The notes beneath the pieces are model-generated. The model had not been told where the DNA came from. It did not search any database and saw only the letters and a list, made by a program, of their open reading frames with translations. DNA of 64,000 nt from Bog-473 sp963807775 (GTDB taxonomy: Bacteria > Actinomycetota > Acidimicrobiia > Acidimicrobiales > RAAP-2). Location of the stretch: assembly GCA_963807775.1 (NCBI GenBank), contig CAWECY010000005.1, positions 372,001-436,000 on the forward strand, given 5' to 3'. The translations under genes were made by a program, and so were the position numbers. Every line of letters starts with the position of its first letter. Position 1 is the first letter of the stretch. Below are positions 58,997-64,000 of this stretch, one piece after another.

Positions 58997-59710
58997 TTTC
59001 AAGACCTCCCGAGTGCACTGCCACAACAACGGTATGCAGTGATGATTCTGATCGGTGTCGGAAAATGGAAGAAGGGCGCCGATTAGGGGTCGCCCGCCAC
59101 GGCGGAGATGATCCTCGTCTTCCCAGGAGGCGCATATCGTTCGGACCCTCCAGCCATAGTGCGATGTTCATGAATGCATTCTAGCCGGGCAGAATGCCAT
59201 ATGTGTGGCGTTCTGCCACGATACCAGCTGCGCCATTCCAGCGTTCAAGCATGATCTATTCGGCTGACGCGGCTCGGTCGTCTTTGACGCGGCGGAGCGC
59301 CGGCGCGCAATAGGTTCGAGTGAAGTAGGCTCGTGGCCCAATGTGGGCCAAAGTCGACGCTCACCGCTCGGAAACGAAGCAAAATCGGGGTCGTCCATGG
59401 CAGCGCCAACGGAAATCGGACCCGTGTATCGGGGTCCCGGCCGCTCCCGTCGAATACCCGAGAGTCCTTTCCTGTACGGGTTTTCGCGTTTTTAAGTCCC
59501 GGCTAGTCCCGACGAATCCCGGCGAATTTTGCGGAATCCGTTAGACGGCCGTTGGAGAAGCAGCCGCCGTCTTGCTGTTGGGGCTGGCGCTGCATTCAAG
59601 GTGCGCGGCTTTGACACGAAGCATCCTTTTCTCTCGCCGTAGGGGCAGATAGGCGTCGTGCCCAGCAGTGAAAGGCCGCAGGACGATGGGCGGATTGCCT
59701 AGATCAAAGG
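58997..59710. other. Long intergenic region with hairpins and degenerate repeats
   Basis: No gene is supported. On the top strand GGCAGAATGCC-ATATGTGT-GGCGTTCTGCC (about 59190-59219) forms a near-perfect 11-bp hairpin. Two related stretches, GTCCCGGCCGCTCCCGTCGA (near 59433) and GTCCCGGCTAGTCCCGACGA (near 59498), lie about 65 bases apart and could be degenerate direct repeats. GGACCC...GGGGTCC just before forms another small hairpin. The region separates the HEPN-like gene from the ubiquitin-like operon and may hold its terminator or a junction. Confidence 0.4.
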
Positions 59711-60124
59711 TCAATCGCGTACCCAGAACTTCAGATGGTCCCAGAACGTCTTCTTTTTTGGAGCACTTATGGGGGATTCCGTCACCGGCAGCTTTCCACG
59801 CGCACGCATACCGGCTTTCCGACCAGCAGCAATCTGTTCATCAGTCATTCTGGGTGCCCACTCAACACGGTTGTGGCGAATGAAGTAATGCGATTGGCAA
59901 GGCAGTCTCCAGTTTCCGATTGATGGCCACAGTGATACAGTCTTGCCATCAAACGAGAGTCTCCATCCGCTTGCCGGGTTAAAGGGAGTAACGACTTCGT
60001 TGCCGCAACCGCACGCGCAGAGATGCACGGACGTGGCGTACTTTGGACTGATGTAGAGGACGGACTCTTCGAGATGGTCCGGAACGGTATCAATGAAGGC
60101 GTGACGGAAGTTCTCCGTACTCAT
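59711..60124 (-). CDS. DUF6527-type Cys/His protein of the ubiquitin-like operon
   Basis: The 137-residue protein's ATG at 60124 overlaps the E1 stop (ATGA). After SVLYISPKYATSVHLCACGC come cysteines 36, 38 and 40. Then GWRLSFDGKTVSLWPSIGNW is followed by CQSHYFIRHNRVEWA, giving Cys76 and His79 (and His84). A C-x-C-x-C plus C-x-x-H set looks like a metal site. The C-terminus is basic (KKKTFWDHLKFWVRD). From memory this family (DUF6527) always travels with multi-ubiquitin-domain proteins and ThiF-type E1s. A role as a ligase- or isopeptidase-like component is conceivable, but I cannot assign one. Confidence 0.75.
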   Translation of the reverse strand: MSTENFRHAFIDTVPDHLEESVLYISPKYATSVHLCACGCGNEVVTPFNPASGWRLSFDGKTVSLWPSIGNWRLPCQSHYFIRHNRVEWAPRMTDEQIAAGRKAGMRARGKLPVTESPISAPKKKTFWDHLKFWVRD

Positions 60125-61308
60125 GCCCGGTCCTCATTTAGCAGGAGGTTACCGTCTACGGTGTAGGTCGAGTGGAACTCCTTCTTGAGATCGCCGTAGA
60201 AGCCGTAGAGCTTTTTCCATTTAATGACCGCAAGGGAAGCGTTCAGCGCGTTCAAATCGGCAATCTGGATATTCTGCTCGTACTCCTGACCCGCAACCGC
60301 GCCGCCGAATGGAATGCGATGTTTCGTGTGGACATGCTCACGTTTGGCTGGCGTGCTAGTCGTCACGCGGACCGTGCCCCCGATCGCATCATCGGTGCTA
60401 AAGAGTCCCATGCCAACATCGATGAAAGGCTTTTCGTGGGTTTCTAAGTACTCAATTATCGGCCGCTTAGCATCACCCTCCATACAAAGGAATACGAAGG
60501 CCATGTTTTCGAGTTCGTTTACATTTTCTGCGCTGATGAAGAAGTCGTGCGGGAAGATGCCATCGCGCATCGCCGCGTACAACTGGGCCAAATAAGCAAC
60601 CTTTGTTGGTCGCTCGACGAGTTTTTCGAGCGGAACCGCCCCCGGCGACCGGAAGGCATTATGAGCAAGGAGATGGTCGCCGTCGAAGAGATGGATCTCC
60701 GGCACATGCGTTTTCGCTACCAGATCGAGCACATATGACCCGGTGCCACCCAAGCCGATGATGGCAAGTCGGCCCTTGTTGAGTTTCTGACTGATTGCAA
60801 CGATATTCGCGCGGCTCGAGGCGGTATCTATGTATTTGAAGACCGTCTGCTCATCGTCGTCTGGCGTCACCGGCCGGAACGTTTTCGGAGTGGCCGTCGG
60901 GTCGAGTTTTCTCGCGTGGGGGCAGATAAGGTTGACGTAGTTCGTCATCTTGTCATAGAAATTCGCAAACCCATCGATGTTCGTCGGTCTTGCGGAGAAC
61001 TGCAGGTCTACGCTGAGCCCTTCCGCCAGGAGTCGCTTTGCATCGGAGCGCCCAAGGCCGACAATTTCGGTCCCATCGGACTTGCACGGATACGTGCCCG
61101 CAAAATAGATAACATGGTCCCTTGGCTTGACGGCCTTCTGACCATCTGCGACCAGTTGAGACACGAGGACGCCGCGCTGAACGGTCCGGCCGGCATCTAC
61201 GTACGGAATATCGCCGATTACGAGATACCCCGCCTTGGTCGAAACGTTATATCCTTGGTCCGCCAGCCTCTTCAGGTCCGGGCTACGATCTATCAGTTTG
61301 CGTGACAT
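60121..61308 (-). CDS. ThiF/E1-like adenylyltransferase with N-terminal DUF6791-like domain
   Basis: 395 residues. Residues 1-165 form a domain rich in strands (VSTKAGYLVIGDIPYVDAGR, RDHVIYFAGTYPCKSDGTEI) like the DUF6791 region that precedes some bacterial E1s. Residues 178-330 are the Rossmann-fold ThiF domain. RLAIIGLGGTGSYVLDLVAK binds ATP, LFDGDHLLAHNAFR carries the acidic and Arg/Asn residues of the D-x-D...N-x-x-R motif, and AFVFLCMEGDAKRP contains Cys275, a candidate thioester site. It would adenylate the Ubl C-terminus. The start overlaps the Ubl gene by 26 bases and the end overlaps DUF6527 by four. Confidence 0.85.
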   Translation of the reverse strand: MSRKLIDRSPDLKRLADQGYNVSTKAGYLVIGDIPYVDAGRTVQRGVLVSQLVADGQKAVKPRDHVIYFAGTYPCKSDGTEIVGLGRSDAKRLLAEGLSVDLQFSARPTNIDGFANFYDKMTNYVNLICPHARKLDPTATPKTFRPVTPDDDEQTVFKYIDTASSRANIVAISQKLNKGRLAIIGLGGTGSYVLDLVAKTHVPEIHLFDGDHLLAHNAFRSPGAVPLEKLVERPTKVAYLAQLYAAMRDGIFPHDFFISAENVNELENMAFVFLCMEGDAKRPIIEYLETHEKPFIDVGMGLFSTDDAIGGTVRVTTSTPAKREHVHTKHRIPFGGAVAGQEYEQNIQIADLNALNASLAVIKWKKLYGFYGDLKKEFHSTYTVDGNLLLNEDRA

Positions 61309-61675
61309 TGAAGACCATGCCGTCCTTGATCTTTACAGTGTCACCAGCAACCATCTCACCTTCCGGGTTTTCCTTCGGCCCATTATCGTATGTGACGGTG
61401 TATTCGTATTCCTTACCCGGCGTCGGATCCGGATAAGCGAGCTTGACTACCTGCTCAAATGACAGATGGCGCTCGTCCACCGTCTTCTCGCGCAGGTTGA
61501 CGATGACGTGATATTCGTGGTGCTCGGCTTCTTTGAGTTCCTCGCGGATGCGATCTCGTTCGGCCGTATCTTTCGCGAGGCGCGCGTCGTCCTCAGCGAC
61601 CTCCTTGTTGAGTTCTTCCAGTTTTGCGCGAAGTTCGATTTCGCGCGGAGTCTCTTCGTTTGCGATGTCGCCCAT
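61283..61675 (-). CDS. Multi-ubiquitin-domain (Ubl) protein with N-terminal coiled coil
   Basis: The ATG at 61675 follows AGGAGA at seven bases. Residues 8-52 are a charged coiled coil (EIELRAKLEELNKEVAEDDA). Residues 54-126 are one beta-grasp unit with YHVIVNLREKTVDERHLSFE, then VVKLAYPDPTPGKEYEYTV, and the end VKIKDGMVFNVTQTDRS. This matches the Multi_ubiq family (PF14452, from memory), in which one to several such units occur. The chain ends in DRS rather than Gly-Gly, so conjugation, if any, does not use an exposed diglycine. It is first gene of the Ubl-E1-DUF6527 operon. Confidence 0.83.
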   Translation of the reverse strand: MGDIANEETPREIELRAKLEELNKEVAEDDARLAKDTAERDRIREELKEAEHHEYHVIVNLREKTVDERHLSFEQVVKLAYPDPTPGKEYEYTVTYDNGPKENPEGEMVAGDTVKIKDGMVFNVTQTDRS

Positions 61676-61751
61676 TACCCGTCTCCTATAAATTGATTGA
61701 TGCCTGAAGAGTAAGACTTTTGGTGGTTTAGCAGTTCAGGTCGCTAGCTGG

Positions 61752-61791
61752 CGAAACAAGGAGCCGCGCGATTGCGACCCCTTTTGTTTCG
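61752..61791 (-). terminator. Hairpin between the 67-residue gene and the Ubl gene
   Basis: CGAAACAA (61752-61759) and TTGTTTCG (61784-61791) are exact inverted repeats. Between them AAGG..CCTT and GCGC..GCGA-like pairs extend the stem on the minus strand (AAGGGGTCGC and GCGCGGCTCCTT). It lies immediately after the stop of the 67-residue gene and upstream of the Ubl ribosome-binding site. It may end the upstream transcript or attenuate read-through into the Ubl operon. Confidence 0.5.
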
Positions 61792-61795
61792 TAGG

Positions 61796-61999
61796 TTACT
61801 TTCGGTTCTTCAGTGCGTCTGAAAGTGAAGCATAGCCTTGGCGCTTGAGGTAGGTGCCGAGTTGCATATCGGCGCGAACGCTCGGCGCAAATCTTGGGTA
61901 CTCTCCGCGGATTGAACCGATCAGCGTGTCGCTACGTTTCCGGCGAATCTCACCATCGCTGTCGCTCACGCGCCGGTCGAGTGGCTTCGGGCCGCTCAT
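61796..61999 (-). CDS. Small basic hypothetical protein (67 residues)
   Basis: The ATG at 61999 overlaps the DUF3892 stop (ATGA), which is why I prefer it to the ATG three codons earlier. The sequence SGPKPLDRRVSDSDGEIRRK, then SDTLIGSIRGEYPRF and LGTYLKRQGYASLSDALKNR is charged and helical at its end. The tail TYLKRQGYASLSDALK looks like a small fold that binds partners or DNA. It is conserved in shape with small proteins next to similar systems, but I have no family name. Confidence 0.55.
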   Translation of the reverse strand: MSGPKPLDRRVSDSDGEIRRKRSDTLIGSIRGEYPRFAPSVRADMQLGTYLKRQGYASLSDALKNRK

Positions 62000-62292
62000 G
62001 CCGCGCACTCCGGCTTAGCGAGCAGGTTATCGGGCTGTATGCCGTCGGCTTCGGTCTTCACGTACTCGTGTCCGTTGTGCTTGGCGATGATGACCTTGAC
62101 CAAATCGCCGCGCTTGTCACCGCAGTAGAAGCTGTCACCGCGACGGATAGCTGCGATGACTTCATCGACCGTCCACCGCGTGGAGTACGAAACCGCGTTA
62201 CGGTTTTCGTTGGTACCTATGCGCTGGATCCGTACGTGCGGATCGGCGTGCGTAGGGTGCTTGTTGATGCACACTACATAGTAAGTGGCCAC
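61996..62292 (-). CDS. DUF3892-type small protein
   Basis: The GTG at 62292 follows GGAAGG at eight bases. This start is preferred since the family begins at the first strand (TYYVVCINKHPTHADPHVRI). Then come IQRIGTNENRNAVSYSTRWT, VDEVIAAIRRGDSFYCGDKR and DLVKVIIAKHNGHEYVKTEA, ending NLLAKPECAA. The pattern (V-x-I-N-K-x, then VDEVIxxIxxGxxFY, then G-x-x-x-x-V) matches DUF3892. 98 residues. Its function is unknown. It is translationally coupled to the 67-residue gene. Confidence 0.8.
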   Translation of the reverse strand: MATYYVVCINKHPTHADPHVRIQRIGTNENRNAVSYSTRWTVDEVIAAIRRGDSFYCGDKRGDLVKVIIAKHNGHEYVKTEADGIQPDNLLAKPECAA

Positions 62293-62328
62293 TCGTATTG
62301 TCCTTCCGACCGCTTGGCGGTCCGGTAG

Positions 62329-62399
62329 GAGGCCGGTGGGGCGCATTCGAACGCGAGCATTTGCAGACTGGGACTCGTGCCCGAACGGCTACCGGCCTC
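62329..62399. ncRNA. Structured intergenic sequence, possible ncRNA or tRNA-like remnant
   Basis: GAGGCCGGT (62329-62337) and ACCGGCCTC (62391-62399) form a perfect 9-bp stem enclosing about 53 bases. On the minus strand the enclosed part has TCTGCAAAT at the place of an anticodon loop and TTCGAAT like a T-loop, as in tRNA-Cys(GCA). However, the anticodon and D stems do not pair, so it is not a working tRNA. Just before it, GACCGCTTGGCGGTC is a further hairpin. Strand is uncertain: the following terminator points to a plus-strand transcript. Confidence 0.35.
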
Positions 62400-62407
62400 G
62401 GTTTGGT

Positions 62408-62443
62408 AAGTGGCGATGTTAGAGCATCGCCGCTTATTTTTTT
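62408..62443 (+). terminator. Intrinsic terminator, rightward
   Basis: AAGTGGCGATG and CATCGCCGCTT pair over 11 positions (one T-G) around the six-base loop TTAGAG, followed by ATTTTTTT. This is a textbook Rho-independent terminator on the plus strand. No plus-strand protein gene lies directly upstream, so it probably ends a short untranslated transcript from the structured sequence at 62300-62400, or insulates the DndB-like promoter. Confidence 0.75.
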
Positions 62444-62569
62444 GTTGCCGTTGCTAAGATCGGCTCACGGCCGATGGCCTTGCCGCGGCCAGCGCCGAGC
62501 TTGCCCTGCAACTATAATCTCAAGAATCTGTGTTAGTCAATACCCGGCGCCCTCAAACTTTACGCGCAC

Positions 62570-62598
62570 TTGACCGCGTAAGAAATTAACGCTATCAT
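62570..62598 (+). promoter_or_regulatory. Sigma-70-type promoter of the DndB-like gene
   Basis: A -35 box TTGACC (62570-62575), a 17-base spacer and a -10 box TATCAT (62593-62598) lie so that transcription would start near 62605, about 25 bases before the ATG at 62631. GGAAGG at 62618-62623 region serves as ribosome-binding site. This is the clearest consensus-like promoter in the window. Confidence 0.7.
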
Positions 62599-62630
62599 GT
62601 CCCGTAGAAACCTCTAAGGAAGGGGCTCTC

Positions 62631-63923
62631 ATGTTCAGCACTGTCGAACACGAGTTCGAGCACGACTCGCTGGCTCGGGCCCGGGAGGCCGCCACCGAGG
62701 ATGCGGCCCACAGCGGCGGTCGGGTTTTCCCCTGCACCGTCTCGCTTCAGGGTGGGCGTCCCATTTTGTCAACTGCCTTCCCGCTAGGCTTCATCGCGCG
62801 GCACCTCCGGATAGATCCAGCGCAACGGGGGGCATCGCCGCGCGACAAGGTCAACCGGCCAATCCTTGTCGATCACGTGCGCACAATTAAGCGGTACCTG
62901 CTCGAAAATCGAAACGACTACTTCCTCGGCGCCCTGTCTCTTAACATTCGCTCGATGCCGCAACTTCACGTACAGAAGACCAACGCGGCTATTCGCAGTG
63001 GATATTTGGTCATAGACGACGCGACAATGTTCGACGTAACAGATGGGCAACATCGCGTTGGGGCAATCACGGGAGTGCGAAATCTTCGAATCGCCGGCGT
63101 TATCGAAGAAGACCCCACCTTTATTAACGACTCGATAACTGTCCAAATTACAATAGAATCGCAGATCGAGCGCATTCATCAGAACTTTGCGGATGCCGCG
63201 CAAACAAAGCCGATTCCACCAAGTCTACTTGCCGCTTTTAACATGAGAGAGCCCGTCAATCGAGTTCTAGCTAACATTGTGAGAGGTTCGCGGCTTCTCA
63301 ATGAGCGTATTGATGAAACCAACAAGACCCTTCCGAAACACAGTCAGTCGCTTTTCCTCCTTAATCAGGTGCGTGGCTTCGCAAAAGAGCTGTTGGTCGG
63401 CGACTACTCGATCGCAGATGATGCGCTCGCGCGTACAACCGCCCGACGACTGGCCAGTCGTGATCTCCAGGATGCCTTTGTTGAGCAAACCCTGGAGCTG
63501 CTTGAAGTTCTCACTACGCAAATGCCGCCGTGGAGCGAGATCGCTGATCTCCCGCTTCATTCCGATCAAGCCAACAGTATTCCGGACTTCCGAGCCAGGT
63601 ACTTAAACATGACTGCCACCGGGCTCGTTCTCATCGGTCATGCAGCATACGAAATCAACAAGTTGCCAATTGATCGATTGGAGAGACTGGCGCGATATGC
63701 TGACTTAGCTACAAAAATTGACTGGCGCCGGAGCGGCCCAACCTGGTCAGGGAACGTAATTATCGCAGACACGAGATCTGATTCGTTAAAAGTTCTGAGC
63801 TCTCGACAGCCTGTGCGCAACGCACAAATTGGGATATGCAAGATATTGGGTGTTCCTCACAGCAAAGAGCGCCCACTTTCGCCAAGCGAGTCCGATCCCG
63901 GTCCCATCGAGGACGAAGAATAG
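62631..63923 (+). CDS. DndB-like DGQHR-domain protein
   Basis: 430 residues, intact, preceded by AAGGAAGGGG. The diagnostic motif VTDGQHRVGAI (DGQHR at residues 138-142) follows SGYLVIDDATMFD. Upstream are the family features FPLGFIARHLRID, VDHVRTIKRYLLENRNDYFL and GALSLNIRSMP. The C-terminal half is helical (LFLLNQVRGFAKELLVGDYS, LGIP-type end). DndB is the transcriptional regulator of dnd phosphorothioate clusters; DGQHR proteins also occur in other defence loci. DndA/C/D/E are not in the window, though the cluster may continue beyond the right edge. Confidence 0.82.
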   Translation: MFSTVEHEFEHDSLARAREAATEDAAHSGGRVFPCTVSLQGGRPILSTAFPLGFIARHLRIDPAQRGASPRDKVNRPILVDHVRTIKRYLLENRNDYFLGALSLNIRSMPQLHVQKTNAAIRSGYLVIDDATMFDVTDGQHRVGAITGVRNLRIAGVIEEDPTFINDSITVQITIESQIERIHQNFADAAQTKPIPPSLLAAFNMREPVNRVLANIVRGSRLLNERIDETNKTLPKHSQSLFLLNQVRGFAKELLVGDYSIADDALARTTARRLASRDLQDAFVEQTLELLEVLTTQMPPWSEIADLPLHSDQANSIPDFRARYLNMTATGLVLIGHAAYEINKLPIDRLERLARYADLATKIDWRRSGPTWSGNVIIADTRSDSLKVLSSRQPVRNAQIGICKILGVPHSKERPLSPSESDPGPIEDEE

Positions 63924-63948
63924 CGAACCATCACTGCCAATGCTAGCC

Positions 63949-64000
63949 ATGGGAAAATCAGACCGATCCGCGCGACTACCGTAGAGAAAGGTTCTTAGAA
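63949..64000 (+). CDS. Possible next gene, truncated by the window end (uncertain frame)
   Basis: Twenty-five bases after the DndB-like stop an ATG reads MGKSDRSARLP and then meets TAG. If one base is missing, the frame continues as MGKSDRSARDYRRERFLE to the window end, which looks like a genuine charged N-terminus. Too little is visible to name it. Confidence 0.25.

Noticed and set aside
59220..59260. tRNA 5'-half-like sequence on the minus strand (AATGGCGCAGCTGGTA)
   Set aside because: It resembles the start and D-arm of a tRNA, but no acceptor pairing, anticodon arm or T-arm could be found downstream, so it is not called as a tRNA.
61283..61308. Frameshift that would extend the Ubl with a Gly-Gly tail
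   Set aside because: The overlap with the E1 start is only 26 bases and the alternative frames do not give a diglycine; the TDRS ending agrees with what I recall of the family.
62329..62399. A functional tRNA-Cys on the minus strand
   Set aside because: The acceptor-like stem and GCA in loop position fit, but the D and anticodon stems do not pair and the outer stem continues past seven pairs. Kept only as a structured or tRNA-like element.
1..64000. CRISPR array, insertion sequence, integrase or rRNA genes
   Set aside because: No regularly spaced direct repeats, no transposase DDE or tyrosine-recombinase motifs and no rRNA-like stretches were seen on either strand.

Overview
The window is a GC-rich bacterial chromosome segment from an uncultured, aerobic or microaerobic, heterotrophic, diderm organism. 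It carries a heme-copper caa3-type oxidase with heme O/A synthesis, a TonB-dependent receptor, several lipobox proteins, glycosidases (GH20, GH130-like), amino-sugar genes and acid-type S53 and metzincin proteases. Together with the fused CtaA-CtaB protein and GloVer-type repeat protein, this suggests a lineage such as Candidatus Eremiobacterota (WPS-2). That placement is an inference from gene content only. There are no rRNA genes, no complete tRNA genes, no insertion sequences and no CRISPR array.

Region by region: (1) 1-5.8 kb holds the end of a sortilin/YTN-type glycosyl hydrolase, a CHRD-like secreted protein, threonine ammonia-lyase, a lipoprotein, release factor 3, a small anchored protein, a GH130-like phosphorylase/hydrolase and another lipoprotein, mostly on the minus strand with start/stop overlaps. 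(2) 5.9-13.2 kb holds the plus-strand ctaA-ctaB/MFS/membrane-protein set, a GloVer repeat protein, a PF04185 phosphoesterase and a small lipoprotein. (3) 13.2-20.3 kb is one minus-strand run: an FAD oxidoreductase, an HExxH protein, a BadF-type sugar kinase and NanE, followed by coxB-coxA-coxC and two tiny membrane proteins. (4) 20.4-30.6 kb holds DUF4870, an APC permease, a hydantoinase, a methyltransferase, a transporter with a PDZ-like tail, GH20, an RskA-type protein and a GNAT enzyme. (5) 30.6-48.4 kb holds a nested palindromic repeat, a TonB receptor, small secreted proteins, a Crp-domain/thioredoxin-reductase fusion, a FEN-type 5'-3' exonuclease, a metzincin, an HTH/NB-ARC regulator and a sedolisin.

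(6) From about 48.4 kb to the end the region changes: genes are more AT-rich, many are unrecognised, and several are typical of defence islands. It holds two LuxR-type regulators around palindromic sites, a roughly 1,570-residue SF1 helicase with a PD-(D/E)XK-like tail, an unknown 306-residue protein, and a protein with an HEPN-like R-x4-H motif. A compact ubiquitin-like operon follows (multi-ubiquitin-domain Ubl, ThiF-type E1, DUF6527 Cys/His protein). Upstream of it are a DUF3892 gene and a 67-residue gene, and divergently a DndB-like DGQHR protein with a good sigma-70 promoter. The Ubl-E1-DUF6527 operon with its DndB/DUF3892 neighbours is the best candidate here for a poorly described system.

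Throughout 1-48 kb many genes are intact in sequence similarity but broken by one or more 1-2 base indels, interspersed with clean genes. The pattern looks more like consensus errors in a low-coverage metagenomic assembly than gene decay. Coordinates of such genes are given for the whole inferred gene.
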